Shown: in pieces, positions 37,773 to 47,896 of the stretch
How positions within the stretch are numbered: position 1 is the first letter of the stretch
Layout of the letters: every line of letters begins with the position of its first letter
Assembly (NCBI RefSeq): GCF_022179725.1
Contig: NZ_BPRC01000001.1
Location: forward strand, 310,001-374,000
Origin: Methylorubrum aminovorans
Lineage (GTDB): Bacteria > Pseudomonadota > Alphaproteobacteria > Rhizobiales > Beijerinckiaceae
DNA length: 64,000 nucleotides
Direction of reading: 5' to 3'
Program-made: the position numbers and the translations under genes
The notes under the pieces: model-generated
Seen by the model: the letters and a program-made list of their open reading frames with translations, nothing else
Told to the model about the DNA's origin: nothing
Databases searched by the model: none

Positions 37773-39080
37773 ATGTCGCAGCCTCGTGCCAATACCATAG
37801 GCCACCACGGCGCCACGTTCCTGTTCCTGCAGGGGATCGCTTCTCCGTTCTTCTCGGTGCTTGGCACGGCCCTGCGCGAGCGCGGCCACGGGGTCCGCCG
37901 CATCAACTTCTCGGCCGGCGACTGGTTATTCTGGCCCCATCCGGCGGACCACTATCGCGGCAGGCGCGAGGGCTGGGAGGCTTATCTCGAAGCCTACATC
38001 CGCACGCACACCATCACCGACATCGTGCTGTTCGGCGATTGCCGCCCCTATCATCAGGCCGCGGTGCTGGTCGCCAAGCCGATGGGCGTGCGCATCCACG
38101 TGTTCGAGGAGGGCTACGTCCGGCCTTACTGGATCACCTGCGAGGCCGGCGGCGTGAACGGCAACTCGACCCTGCCCAAGCGGGCGGAAGAGATCCGGGA
38201 ACTCGCCCGCAGGCTGCCGCAGCCCGGCCGGGCCATGCCGCTCACCGGGGACATGGCCCGCCGCAGCCTGTGGGATATCAGCTTCAACATCGCCAATATC
38301 GGCTTTCCCTACCTCTATCCGGGGTTCCGCACCCATCGGCCGAATCACATCGCTGCCGAGTATGCCGGCTGGATCCGGAAGTTTGTGCGCCGACGCCGCA
38401 CCCGCCGCGAGGCGGCGCGGGTCAACGAGATCTACCACGCGATCAACGCCGACTATTTCCTGCTGCCGCTGCAACTCGACAGCGATTACCAGATCCGCGT
38501 CCACTCGCCGTTCCTCGGCGTCGAGGGCTTCATGGATCGGGTGATCGCCTCCTTCGCCAAGCATTCGCAGGCGCCGACACGGCTCTTGGTGAAGCTGCAC
38601 CCGCTCGACAGCGGGATCATGAACTGGCGCAAGCGTGCCCGCCAATCAGCCAAGCGCCACGGCTGCAACGACCGGCTCGACTTCATCGACGGCGGCGATC
38701 TGCCCAAGCTCATCGATGGCAGCCGCGGCGTCGTGCTCGTGAACTCCACGGTCGGGATGCTCGCCCTCGAGCGCGGACGACCGACTCTGGCCTTCGGCTC
38801 GGCCGTCTACAACCTGCCGGGCCTGACCCATCAGGGCGACATCGACACCTTCTGGCACAAACCGCAGGCGCCCGAGGCGGACCTGATGCAGGATTTCCTC
38901 CGCGTCGTCATGCACCGGACCCAGATCAACGGCGGCTACTTCTCCCGCTCGGCGATCGAGCGGGCGGTGGCCGGTGTCGTTCCGCGTCTTGAGGCGGCGC
39001 TGCCGCCCGCCTCGCTGGCCGCCGCCCGCGATTCGTTGGAGCAGGCCGACCGCGAGGAAAGCCTCTCGCCCGCCTATTGA
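37773..39080 (+). CDS. KpsS-like capsule polysaccharide Kdo transferase
   Basis: A 435-residue cytosolic protein of the KpsS family, which adds the first Kdo of the capsule linker to phosphatidylglycerol. Marks are LFLQGIASPFFSVLGTALRERGHGVRRINFSAGDWLFW at the N terminus, VLFGDCRPYHQAAVLVAK, the VFEEGYVRPYWITCE and GGVNGNS motif, and RLLVKLHPLDSGIMNW with LVNSTVGMLALERGRPTLAFGSAVY near the C terminus. ATG 37773 is preferred over an in-frame GTG 30 codons upstream, whose extra residues look non-coding. Together with the KpsC-like gene it makes a linker-synthesis pair (RkpJ-like in rhizobia). Confidence 0.87.
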   Translation: MSQPRANTIGHHGATFLFLQGIASPFFSVLGTALRERGHGVRRINFSAGDWLFWPHPADHYRGRREGWEAYLEAYIRTHTITDIVLFGDCRPYHQAAVLVAKPMGVRIHVFEEGYVRPYWITCEAGGVNGNSTLPKRAEEIRELARRLPQPGRAMPLTGDMARRSLWDISFNIANIGFPYLYPGFRTHRPNHIAAEYAGWIRKFVRRRRTRREAARVNEIYHAINADYFLLPLQLDSDYQIRVHSPFLGVEGFMDRVIASFAKHSQAPTRLLVKLHPLDSGIMNWRKRARQSAKRHGCNDRLDFIDGGDLPKLIDGSRGVVLVNSTVGMLALERGRPTLAFGSAVYNLPGLTHQGDIDTFWHKPQAPEADLMQDFLRVVMHRTQINGGYFSRSAIERAVAGVVPRLEAALPPASLAAARDSLEQADREESLSPAY

Positions 39081-39151
39081 CCGCCAGTCACTGACGCGGG
39101 TCCGGAATCCTTCGACTGCGACCCGGCCCCTTGCGGAAAGAACACGCCGAC

Positions 39152-39919
39152 TTGTCCGTCATCCTCATCACCGGCGCCTCCAGCGGCATCGGCGCGGCCC
39201 TGGCGCGCTTCTACGCGGCGAGGGGAGCGAGCCTCGTGCTCACGGGGCGCGACCGGGAGCGGCTGGAAGCCGTGGCACAGGGTTGTCGGGCGCTGGGAGC
39301 CGAGACCCGGACCCAGCTGATCGACGTGCGTGAGCGCGAGGCCATCGGCGCCTGGATCCGCGAGACCGACGCGCAGACGCCGATCGATCTCGTCATCGTC
39401 AACGCCGCGGTGAACGGCGGGCACCCGTCCGGCGCCCTGGAGGCCGAGGCGACGGCCTTCGAGACTGCCGACACCAACTTCACCGGCGCGCTCAACGTCA
39501 TGCTTCCCTGCGTGACCTTGATGAGCGGGCGCGGCCGGGGACAGATCGCACTGATCTCCTCGCTCGCGGCCTATGCGCCGTTGCCCGACGCGCCGGCCTA
39601 TAGCGGCGCCAAGGCGGCGCTCCTCGCCCATGGCCTCGCCCTGCGCCAGAAGCTGAAGCCGCTCGGCGTGCGCCTCAGCGTGGTGACTCCGGGCTACGTG
39701 AAGACGCCGATGGGCGGTGTCATCAAGGGATGGCGCCCGCTCGAAATCAGTGCGGACGAGGCCGCCGCCCGCATCGCCCGCGGATTGGAGAGCGACCGGG
39801 ACGTGATCGCCTTCCCCGCGATCCTGGCCGCGCTCGCCCGCGGTGCGCTGCTGGTGCCGGAATGGGTGCGCAGCGCCGGTCTGCACGGGTTCCGCTTCCG
39901 CAACCGGCATCGGCGCTGA
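39152..39919 (+). CDS. Short-chain dehydrogenase/reductase (RkpH-like)
   Basis: A 255-residue classical SDR. It has the nucleotide-binding TGASSGIG (7-14), VNAAV in place of NNAG, the catalytic S137 (LISSLAAY), Y150 and K154 (YSGAK), and PGYVKTPM. A basic C terminus (GFRFRNRHRR) is unusual for a soluble SDR and may contact the membrane. In rhizobial rkp loci an SDR (RkpH) acts in capsule/lipid-anchor synthesis, which fits this neighbourhood, but the substrate is unknown. TTG 39152 has GGAAAG about eleven bases upstream; TTG 39131 is an alternative start. Its stop overlaps the next start by one base. Confidence 0.8.
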   Translation: MSVILITGASSGIGAALARFYAARGASLVLTGRDRERLEAVAQGCRALGAETRTQLIDVREREAIGAWIRETDAQTPIDLVIVNAAVNGGHPSGALEAEATAFETADTNFTGALNVMLPCVTLMSGRGRGQIALISSLAAYAPLPDAPAYSGAKAALLAHGLALRQKLKPLGVRLSVVTPGYVKTPMGGVIKGWRPLEISADEAAARIARGLESDRDVIAFPAILAALARGALLVPEWVRSAGLHGFRFRNRHRR

Positions 39920-40776
39920 TGGGTGCGCCCCGGATCGCCCTGTTCGCGCTGGAGGCACTGCCGAACGCCCGCGCCGTGCGCCGCTTCGTGGCGGATCATG
40001 CGGAAGAGATTGCCTTCGTCGGGCTCTCGAATGCCGAGCGGCCGGCGACCGGCGGGCTCATCGGTCAAGTTCGGCGCCATCTCGCCCGGTCCGGCCCCGG
40101 CTTCCTCCCCTATCTCGGCGTCAATTTCGGGTTCCCCGATTTGCTGCGCCCGCTGGCACCGTTCACTCAGCGCCTCGCCGGTACGGTCGGGACGCCCGAG
40201 GCCACCCCGCTTGCCGCCCTCTGCCGCCGGCTCGGGATTCCGGTGCTGCGGATCGACGACGTGAACGGCGAAGCGGTCGCACAAGCCTTCGCGGCGCATG
40301 CGCCCGACGTGATCGTCGCCTTCCACTTCGACCAGATTTTCTCGGCGGCAACACTGGAGCGGGTGCGGCTCGGCGGAATCAACCTGCATCCGAGCCTGCT
40401 GCCGCTTCACCGCGGCCCGGTGCCGACGATTCACGCTCTGGCCGACGGGAAGGGGGCGTTCGGCGTCACCGTCCACCGCCTCGCCCCCGCGATCGATGCC
40501 GGTGCGATCCTCGCGCAGGAGGCAGTCGCGCTGCCGGACGACACGACGGCCACCCGCGCCTCGGTGCGTCTGCACGAGCACGGCCGCATCCTGGTGGATC
40601 GCGTGCTCGGCGAAATCGCCGCCGAAGGGGCGATTCCGGCGGGCCGCAGCGTTCCGGTGCTGCCCTATTGCGGCTTTCCCGACCGGGCGCTGCTCGCGCG
40701 GATGCGCCGGGAGGGGCGGCTCCTCACCGACGTGCGGGATCTGCGGGACGCGCTGACACTGTCCCGCAGGGCGTGA
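39919..40776 (+). CDS. Formyltransferase-fold enzyme, probably acting on a sugar
   Basis: A 285-residue protein with the formyltransferase catalytic core: N155 and H157 in INLHPSLLPLHRGP, and D193 in TVHRLAPAIDAGAILAQE, matching the Asn/His/Asp triad of 10-formyltetrahydrofolate-dependent formyltransferases. It is shorter than methionyl-tRNA formyltransferase and lacks its C-terminal tRNA domain; the N-terminal Rossmann half is divergent. Overlap with the SDR gene (TGATG) and the capsule setting suggest it formylates an amino sugar of the polysaccharide. Phosphoribosylglycinamide formyltransferase is less likely, because the purN-type N terminus is missing. Confidence 0.75.
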   Translation: MGAPRIALFALEALPNARAVRRFVADHAEEIAFVGLSNAERPATGGLIGQVRRHLARSGPGFLPYLGVNFGFPDLLRPLAPFTQRLAGTVGTPEATPLAALCRRLGIPVLRIDDVNGEAVAQAFAAHAPDVIVAFHFDQIFSAATLERVRLGGINLHPSLLPLHRGPVPTIHALADGKGAFGVTVHRLAPAIDAGAILAQEAVALPDDTTATRASVRLHEHGRILVDRVLGEIAAEGAIPAGRSVPVLPYCGFPDRALLARMRREGRLLTDVRDLRDALTLSRRA

Positions 40777-40779
40777 GCC

Positions 40780-42060
40780 TCACGCCCGCAGGGCGGCGTC
40801 GAGGTCGTCGATGAGATCCTGCGGATCCTCGATCCCGATCGAGAGACGCACGACTTCGGGGCCGGCTCCTGCCGCCCGCTTCTGCTCGTCGGTGAGCTGG
40901 CGGTGCGTGGTCGAGGCGGGGTGGATCACCAGCGAGCGGGTGTCGCCGATATTGGCGAGGTGGCTGAAGAGCTGGAGATTCGACACCAGCTTCACGCCGG
41001 CCTCGTAGCCGCCCTTGAGGCCGAAGGTGAACACGGCGCCCGCGCCCTTGGGCGTGTAGCGCTGGGCTAACGCATGGTAGCGGTCGCTCTCAAGACCCGG
41101 ATAGCTGACCCACTCGACCAGTTCATGGCCGGCGAGGAAGCTCGCCACCTTCAGGGCATTGTCGGAGTGGCGCTGCATCCGCAGCGGCAGGGTCTCGATG
41201 CCGTTGAGGATCAGGAAGGCGTTGAACGGCGAGAGCGCCGGCCCGAGGTCACGCAAGCTGAGGACACGGACGGCGATCGCAAAGCCGAAATTGCCGAAGG
41301 TCTCGGCCAGCACCATGCCGGCATATTCCGGCCGCGGCTGCGACAGCATCGGGTAGCGTTCGTCGCCCTGCCACTGGAACGTGCCGCCGTCGACGATCAG
41401 GCCGCCGATCGAATTGCCATGGCCACCCAGGAACTTGGTGGCCGAGTGCACGACGATGTCGGCGCCGTGCTCGAACGGCTTGATCAGGTACGGCGTCGCC
41501 ATCGTGTTGTCGACGATGAGCGGGATGTTGTGGCGCTTGGCGATGACCGAGAGGGCGGCGATGTCGGTGATCACGCCGCCGGGATTGGCGATCGACTCGC
41601 AGAAGATCGCCTTGGTGCGCGGGGTGATGGCGCGCTCGAACGAGTCCGGGTCGTCGGTGTCGGCCCAGACCACCTGCCAGCCGAAGTTCTTGTAGGAGTG
41701 ATTGAACTGGTTGATCGAGCCGCCGTAGAGCTTGTTGGCCGCGATGAACTCGTCGCCCGGCTGCATCAGCGCGTGGAGCGTCAGGAACTCGGCGGCATGG
41801 CCCGAAGCGACGGCGAGTGCCGCGGTGCCGCCTTCCAGCGCCGCGATGCGCTCCTCCAGCACCGCGTTCGTCGGGTTTGTGATGCGGGTGTAGATGTTGC
41901 CGAAGGCCTGGAGCCCGAACAGCGAGGCGGCGTGGTCCACGTCGTCGAAGACGAAGCTCGTCGTCTGGTAGATCGGCGTCGCCCGCGCGCCCGTGGCCGG
42001 GTCGGGGGTCGCGCCGGCATGGATCGCGAGGGTGTTGAAGCCGGGCTGGCGGTCGGTCAT
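40780..42060 (-). CDS. metY: O-acetylhomoserine sulfhydrylase (aminocarboxypropyltransferase)
   Basis: A 426-residue Cys/Met-metabolism PLP enzyme that makes homocysteine from O-acetyl- (or O-succinyl-) homoserine and sulfide, or methionine from methanethiol. It shows the family start [65 protein letters not shown] with D184, and the PLP lysine K209 in [17 protein letters not shown]. The long middle insert (around [17 protein letters not shown] to IPRTKAIF) is typical of MetY rather than MetB or MetC. ATG 42060 is preferred. It is divergent from petA. Confidence 0.93.
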   Translation of the reverse strand: MTDRQPGFNTLAIHAGATPDPATGARATPIYQTTSFVFDDVDHAASLFGLQAFGNIYTRITNPTNAVLEERIAALEGGTAALAVASGHAAEFLTLHALMQPGDEFIAANKLYGGSINQFNHSYKNFGWQVVWADTDDPDSFERAITPRTKAIFCESIANPGGVITDIAALSVIAKRHNIPLIVDNTMATPYLIKPFEHGADIVVHSATKFLGGHGNSIGGLIVDGGTFQWQGDERYPMLSQPRPEYAGMVLAETFGNFGFAIAVRVLSLRDLGPALSPFNAFLILNGIETLPLRMQRHSDNALKVASFLAGHELVEWVSYPGLESDRYHALAQRYTPKGAGAVFTFGLKGGYEAGVKLVSNLQLFSHLANIGDTRSLVIHPASTTHRQLTDEQKRAAGAGPEVVRLSIGIEDPQDLIDDLDAALRA

Positions 42061-42504
42061 CGAAAAACTCCTCAAGACGCGTCGTTTACGCTCCTGCTCT
42101 TCGGCGGTGCAAGCGCGGCGGTGGCATGCGTGACGACACGACCGCCTGCAGCGAGATTTCGAGCCTCGGGTTCCTCAAGCGGAGCGGTCGGCCGCTATGT
42201 GCGGCCCTTCCGCACCCTGCGTTTCGGAGATGATGCTCTGCGGTAACGATCACCGGGGATCGTCGTGCTGCCACACGCCGCATCAAGCGCGGCAGTCTGG
42301 ACAGGTTCGCATCTGGCATGTCAGAGAGCCGCGCAGGAAATAAAACGGTAATCCGGTGACCCACGGTCGCATTGATTGCCGCGGCGCGATGGTGTCACCC
42401 CTTGCGCCGGGTTTCGAATTTGAAAGCCTCCAAGGCGCGCGCAGCCGGGAAAGCCCGGGGCGCCACGAGAGGCTCGGCGCGACGGCTGACGGGAGGGCTG
42501 CACC
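42061..42504. other. Divergent intergenic region between metY and petA
   Basis: A 444-bp gap without a supported gene. It should contain the leftward promoter of metY and the rightward promoter of petABC; the latter probably lies in the A/T-rich patch GGAAATAAAACGGTAATCC (42338-42356). I looked for a SAM-II riboswitch before metY, as found in relatives, and did not see its conserved core. The petA Shine-Dalgarno (GGGAGGG, 42491-42497) closes the region. Confidence 0.5.
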
Positions 42505-43053
42505 TTGGCGGACGAAGGGCCTCAGGGCACCAAGCGAGATTTCCTCTTCCTCGCCACCGGCGCGGGGTTGGCCGTCGGGGCCGGCGCGGTGGCGTGGCCC
42601 TTCGTGGCCTCGATGGCACCCGACGCCGCCACCGTCGCGGCCGGTGCGCCGCTCGACGTCGACCTCAGCCCGATCCAGGACGGCCAGATCGTCAACGTGT
42701 TCTGGCGCGGCAAGCTGATCTTCGTGCGCAAGCTCACGGAGAAGGAAGTCACGGACATGAAGGCCGTGCCCCTCTCCGAGATGATCGATCCGGCCGCTTT
42801 CAACACCCGAGTCAAGTCAGGGCATGACCGTTGGCTCGTGGCCTACGGCAACTGCACTCATCTCGGCTGCGTGCCGATCGGCAATTCCGGCAATTACGAG
42901 GGCTGGTCCTGCCCGTGCCACGGCTCGCAGTTCGACGCCGTCGGGCGCGTACGCCGCGGCCCGGCGCCGACCAACCTCCCGATTCCGCCCTACGCCTTCG
43001 AGACCGATACCAAGATCAAGATCGGCGAAGAAGGCGGCAAGGCGGTCGCCTGA
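42505..43053 (+). CDS. petA: Rieske iron-sulfur subunit of the cytochrome bc1 complex
   Basis: A 182-residue subunit that carries electrons from ubiquinol to cytochrome c1. A twin-Arg-less but Tat-like N terminus ([25 protein letters not shown]) forms the membrane anchor. Rieske ligands are C117 and H119 (NCTHLGC) and C136 and H139 (SCPCHGS), with C122 and C138 for the disulfide. The start codon is TTG 42505, seven bases after a GGGAGGG. The next gene, petB, begins 35 bp downstream. Confidence 0.95.
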   Translation: MADEGPQGTKRDFLFLATGAGLAVGAGAVAWPFVASMAPDAATVAAGAPLDVDLSPIQDGQIVNVFWRGKLIFVRKLTEKEVTDMKAVPLSEMIDPAAFNTRVKSGHDRWLVAYGNCTHLGCVPIGNSGNYEGWSCPCHGSQFDAVGRVRRGPAPTNLPIPPYAFETDTKIKIGEEGGKAVA

Positions 43054-43087
43054 CAACAGGACACGAGAAGCCGGAGCGGGCAAACCG

Positions 43088-44380
43088 ATGAGCAGCGCAC
43101 ACGCGACCTCGACCTACGTACCCAAGAGCCGCCTCGCGAAGTGGTTCGAGTCACGGCTGCCGCTGGTCGGGCTGGTGCACTCGTCCTTCGTCGCCTTCCC
43201 GGTTCCGCGTAACCTCAACTACTTCTGGACCTTCGGCGCGATCCTGATCGCGTTCCTCGGCATCCAGATCATCACCGGCGTGTGGCTGGCGATGCACTAC
43301 GATCCGAATGCGAGCAACGCATTCGAGAGCGTCGAGCACATCATGCGTGACGTGAATTACGGCTGGCTCCTGCGCTACGCGCACGCCAACGGCGCGTCGA
43401 TGTTCTTCGTGGCGGTCTACGTTCACATCTTCCGCAACCTCTATTACGGGTCCTACAAGGCTCCGCGCGAGGTGCTCTACCTGCTCGGCGTCATCATCTA
43501 CCTCTTGATGATGGCCACCGCCTTCCTCGGCTACACCCTGCCGTGGGGCCAGATGAGCTTCTGGGGCGCCACCGTCATCACCAACATCCTGGCGGCGATT
43601 CCGGTCGTCGGCGACACGATCCAGAGCCTGCTCTGGGGCGGCTACTCGGTCGGCAACCCGACCATCAACCGCTTCTTCTCGCTGCACTTCCTGTTGCCGT
43701 GGATGATTGCCGGCGTTGTCGTCCTGCACGTCTGGGCGCTGCACGTGACGGGTCAGAACAACCCGGCCGGCATCCCGATCAAGTCGAGCAAGGACGCCGT
43801 GCCCTTCACCCCCTACGCCACCGTCAAGGACGTGTTCGCGGTGGTGGTGTTCATGATCCTGTTCGCGTGGTTCATCTTCTACCAGCCGAACTATCTCGGC
43901 CACGCCGACAACTACGTCCCGGCCAACCCGTCGGTGACCCCCGCGCACATCGTGCCGGAATGGTACTTCCTGCCCTTCTACGCGATCCTGCGCGCGGTCC
44001 CGGACAAGCTCGGCGGCGTCATCCTGATGTTCGGCGCGGTGCTGATCCTGGCCTTCGCGCCCTGGCTCGACACGTCGCGGGTCCGCTCCTGCAATTACCG
44101 TCCGGTCTACCGGGTGTTCTTCTGGGTGTTCCTGATCAACGCCATCCTGCTCGGCTGGCTCGGCGCGAAGCCCCCGGAGGGCGGCTACGTCCTCGCCTCG
44201 CGGATCTGCACCATCTACTACTTCGCCCACTTCCTCCTCGTCATGCCGCTGGTCGGCCTGTTCGAGACGCCTGACCGCCTGCCGGGTTCGATCCTGGAGA
44301 CCGTGACTGGTCCGGGCAAGCAGGTGAGCGGGTCCGGCATGCCCGCAGGCGCGGCGGCCGAACCGGCCAAGCGCGCCTAG
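43088..44380 (+). CDS. petB: Cytochrome b of the bc1 complex
   Basis: A 430-residue integral membrane protein with eight helices that holds hemes bL and bH and both quinone sites. Typical marks are [53 protein letters not shown] with heme-ligating His, [42 protein letters not shown] and the Qo-site PEWYF in [24 protein letters not shown]. It keeps the bacterial C-terminal tail. ATG 43088 is preferred because upstream codons look non-coding. It is the middle gene of petABC. Confidence 0.96.
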   Translation: MSSAHATSTYVPKSRLAKWFESRLPLVGLVHSSFVAFPVPRNLNYFWTFGAILIAFLGIQIITGVWLAMHYDPNASNAFESVEHIMRDVNYGWLLRYAHANGASMFFVAVYVHIFRNLYYGSYKAPREVLYLLGVIIYLLMMATAFLGYTLPWGQMSFWGATVITNILAAIPVVGDTIQSLLWGGYSVGNPTINRFFSLHFLLPWMIAGVVVLHVWALHVTGQNNPAGIPIKSSKDAVPFTPYATVKDVFAVVVFMILFAWFIFYQPNYLGHADNYVPANPSVTPAHIVPEWYFLPFYAILRAVPDKLGGVILMFGAVLILAFAPWLDTSRVRSCNYRPVYRVFFWVFLINAILLGWLGAKPPEGGYVLASRICTIYYFAHFLLVMPLVGLFETPDRLPGSILETVTGPGKQVSGSGMPAGAAAEPAKRA

Positions 44381-44401
44381 GGCCAGAGGGAGAGAACACC
44401 G

Positions 44402-45295
44402 ATGCGCATCGCACGCCTCGCCGCCGCGGCCCTTCTCGCGGCCTCCCTCGGTGCCGGCTCGGCGCTTGCCGAGGACGGACACGCCCCCAACCCGCCGCGG
44501 GAGAAGTGGTCCTTCGCCGGCATGTTCGGCAGCTTCGACCAGGCGCAGCTTCAGCGCGGCTTCCAAGTCTACAAGGAAGTCTGCGCCAACTGCCACTCGA
44601 TGCGCCTCGTCGCCTTCCGCAACCTCGCGGAGCCGGGTGGTCCGGGCTTCACCGAAGGGCAGGTCAAAGCACTGGCCGCGACCTACAGCGTCAAGGAACT
44701 CGACGATTCCGGCGCCGAGAAGGAGCGTCCGGCGCGGCCGGCCGACCGCTTCCCGTCGCCCTTCCCCAACGACAAGGCGGCAGCCGCCGCCAATGGCGGC
44801 AAGGCGCCGCCGGATTTCTCGGTGCTCGCCAAGGCCCGCACCTACGAGCGCGGCTTCCCGCTCTTCGTATTCGATGCGCTGCCCGTCACCGGCTATTCCG
44901 AGCAGGGCGTCGACTACATCCACGCGCTGCTGACCGGTTACGAGGAGGCCCCGAAGGGCTTCACGATGCCGGACAGCGGCTACTACAACAAATACTATCC
45001 CGGCCACGTGATCGCGATGCCGAACCCGCTGAGCGACGGGCAGATCACCTATCCGAAGAACGACAAGGGCGAGCCGGTCGTGCCCGAGACGGTCCAGCAG
45101 TACTCGCGCGACGTGTCGGCCTTCATGGCCTGGGCGGCCGAGCCGCACATGATGGCCCGCAAGGCGCTGGGTCTTCGCGTGATCCTGTTCCTCATCGTGC
45201 TGGCCGGCCTGCTCTATTACGTGAAGAAGCAGATCTGGAAGAAGGTCGGCGGCGAGGTGCACGGCCTCCAGCCCGAGCTGCACAAGACCTACTGA
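44402..45295 (+). CDS. petC: Cytochrome c1 of the bc1 complex
   Basis: A 297-residue periplasmic c-type cytochrome anchored by a C-terminal helix (LGLRVILFLIVLAGLLYYVKKQIW). A signal peptide (RLAAAALLAASLGAGSALA) precedes it. The heme motif CANCH (VYKEVCANCHSMRL) and the Met ligand in GHVIAMPNPLSDG are present. It passes electrons from the Rieske centre to cytochrome c. It starts 21 bp after petB and the operon ends with a strong hairpin just downstream. Confidence 0.95.
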   Translation: MRIARLAAAALLAASLGAGSALAEDGHAPNPPREKWSFAGMFGSFDQAQLQRGFQVYKEVCANCHSMRLVAFRNLAEPGGPGFTEGQVKALAATYSVKELDDSGAEKERPARPADRFPSPFPNDKAAAAANGGKAPPDFSVLAKARTYERGFPLFVFDALPVTGYSEQGVDYIHALLTGYEEAPKGFTMPDSGYYNKYYPGHVIAMPNPLSDGQITYPKNDKGEPVVPETVQQYSRDVSAFMAWAAEPHMMARKALGLRVILFLIVLAGLLYYVKKQIWKKVGGEVHGLQPELHKTY

Positions 45296-45318
45296 CCGGT
45301 TCAGCGATCGGACGGACG

Positions 45319-45342
45319 AACGGGCCCCACGTGGGCCCGTTT
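45319..45342 (+). terminator. Terminator of petABC
   Basis: AACGGGCCC (45319-45327) pairs with GGGCCCGTT (45333-45341) around a 5-base loop, followed by only one more T (45342). It lies 24 bp after petC. The stem is very strong; the short T-run makes it a moderate intrinsic terminator. Confidence 0.7.
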
Positions 45343-45499
45343 GCGTGTCGGGGGACGCCTGCGCTAAGGGGGTTCCATCGCCGGACGAGCCGATCCGCGC
45401 GCATTCAAAACGTCATCGCCGATCCTTATGCCCGGTCCCGCGAGAAAGCGCGTGGCGCGGACCGCAAGGGTTTCGGCAACACCACACAAGGATTCTTGC

Positions 45500-46375
<876 letters not shown>

Positions 46376-46394
46376 ACCGTCGGAGCGCGGTGTC

Positions 46395-46479
46395 AGCCGA
46401 AGCGATCCGGCCCGCAGGGTATCAGGGCGGGCGTCTGACCTGCCCGTCGCTTTCCTGGGACAGCTTCCTCGCGATGACG
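46395..46479 (+). repeat. Dispersed palindromic-type intergenic repeat, copy B
   Basis: AGCCGAAGCGATCC (46395-46408) and CTTCCTCGCGATGACG (46464-46479, whose complement reads CGTCATCGCGAGGAAG) repeat the two modules seen after zwf (19927-19955), one of them inverted. It fills most of the gap between mtaP and the convergent YARHG gene. Confidence 0.5.
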
Positions 46480-46499
46480 GACGCGGAGCTTGGGAAGTC

Positions 46500-46763
46500 C
46501 TACCGGGCGCAGCCGGCGGCGCGCTCTTGGCGCTGGATGTCGGCGATGTCGGCGCGCTGGCGGGCGGAGAGGGGCACGTCGGCCAACTCGTCGTACTTGC
46601 AGCCGGCATTGCCGAAGGCGCGGATCGCCCGCTCGGTGCGGAAGCAGTAGCCCGCATCCTTGTAGATCGCGTTGCGCTCGCCCCACAGCTCGTCGCAGGG
46701 AAAGGCCGCGAGCGCGGGCGAGACCGTCATCGACAGGAGACAGGCGGCGGCGAGGACACGCAT
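46500..46763 (-). CDS. Small secreted YARHG-domain protein
   Basis: An 87-residue protein with a signal peptide (MRVLAAACLLSMTVSPALA). The mature part PCDELWGERNAIYKDAGYCF, then RAIRAFGNAGCKYD and VPLSARQRADI, has the Tyr-Arg-Asn/His-Gly type pattern and four spaced Cys of the YARHG domain, an extracellular or periplasmic module of unknown role. Two disulfides are likely. ATG 46763 starts the signal peptide. It lies 35 bp upstream of the metallophosphoesterase 3' end on the same strand. Confidence 0.8.
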   Translation of the reverse strand: MRVLAAACLLSMTVSPALAAFPCDELWGERNAIYKDAGYCFRTERAIRAFGNAGCKYDELADVPLSARQRADIADIQRQERAAGCAR

Positions 46764-46798
46764 GAATGTGGCTCCGATCCGCCGGAGCACGGGCGTCC

Positions 46799-47704
46799 TC
46801 AGGCGGGTTTGAGGGTCAGTGAACGGCTCGGCTCACGACCGAAGCCCTGAATCTCCAGCCGGTTGTTCGCAATCTCGACGATGGCGAAAGCCGAGCTGGC
46901 GGGCGTGTCTACCATGCCGTGAAAGGTGACGTAGTGGATTCCGTCGCGCTCGGCATAGTTGCCCGCATGATTATGGCCGCTGAAGTAGGCGATCACGTGC
47001 GGCTGCCGCGCGAGGAGGGTGGTGATCCGTCCCGCATCCCAGAGATTGTGCGGGTTGCCGGGCGCGACCGGGTAGTGGCTCAGCACGACGACCCGCTCGC
47101 CGGCCGCCCGCGCCGTCTGAAGACTCCTCTCAAGCCATGCGAACTGCGCATCGCCGAGTGAGCCGTTCCAGGGCTTGGCGTTGACGAGGCCTTCCGCCTT
47201 GGCCCGCTCCAGACGCTCGGCCGCCAAGGTCCGGCGCGGGTCGTCCGGTGGTGGGGCGAACAGCGAGACGTCGTTGCCGTCGAGCACGATGAAGCGGGTA
47301 CCGGTGACCGCGAAATCGTAATACGGGCCCTCCATCCCGAGCAGGCGCGGCACCCGTCCGCGATGTTCGGGCGCCACGTCGAAATCATGGTTGCCGAGCA
47401 CGAACCGCGTCTGATGGCGAAGCGTCCGGTAGATCGGGAGGATCCGCTCATAGCTGGCCACGTCCCGATCGATGACGTCGCCCAGCGTCACCACGAAACG
47501 CAGGTCTTCGCCGTTCAAGGCGGCGACGGCGGCGCGCATCTTGTCGAGGCTGTTGGCGTAGTAGCGGCCGAGAGTCGGATGCGGCGGCGCCTCGGCATAT
47601 TGCGGGTCGGCGATGACGCCGAAGCGCAGCCGGTTCTCGGCGGCACCCACCTTGCCGGCAACGAGCGCAGCACTGGCGGCGAGAACGGAACGTCGGGACA
47701 GCAT
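46799..47704 (-). CDS. Exported metallophosphoesterase (ADP-ribose/CDP-alcohol diphosphatase type)
   Basis: A 301-residue calcineurin-like phosphoesterase with an exported N terminus (MLSRRSVLAASAALVAGKVGAAE, Tat-like). Metal-binding blocks are visible in order: GVIADPQYAE, VTLGDVIDRD, VLGNHDFDV, VVVLSHYP and YFSGHNHAGNY. The DPQYA start and the insert after GNHD (GPYYDFAVTGTRFIVLDGND) resemble Mn-dependent ADP-ribose/CDP-alcohol diphosphatases, which are usually cytosolic. The substrate is not proven. ATG 47704 starts the signal. Confidence 0.83.
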   Translation of the reverse strand: MLSRRSVLAASAALVAGKVGAAENRLRFGVIADPQYAEAPPHPTLGRYYANSLDKMRAAVAALNGEDLRFVVTLGDVIDRDVASYERILPIYRTLRHQTRFVLGNHDFDVAPEHRGRVPRLLGMEGPYYDFAVTGTRFIVLDGNDVSLFAPPPDDPRRTLAAERLERAKAEGLVNAKPWNGSLGDAQFAWLERSLQTARAAGERVVVLSHYPVAPGNPHNLWDAGRITTLLARQPHVIAYFSGHNHAGNYAERDGIHYVTFHGMVDTPASSAFAIVEIANNRLEIQGFGREPSRSLTLKPA

Positions 47705-47896
47705 GGCGGCTCCTCTCGGCCGGCGAAGCGGGCCAAGCTGTCCTCGCCGCATGACCCGCGAATGACGTCATGCTGCGGTTCATGATGGGGCCCAGCGCCA
47801 AAACCCTTCCCCCGGCGGGTGTTTCCACACTACAAGGCAGGCCCGGCCGGCCTTCGAGGCCCGCCGATCGTTCCAGGACCAGACATCCAGCACGCG

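Noticed and set aside
42061..42140. SAM-II riboswitch before metY
   Set aside because: The leader contains GCGTAAACGACGCG, slightly like part of the motif, but the conserved pseudoknot core and the GCUAAA-type end are absent.
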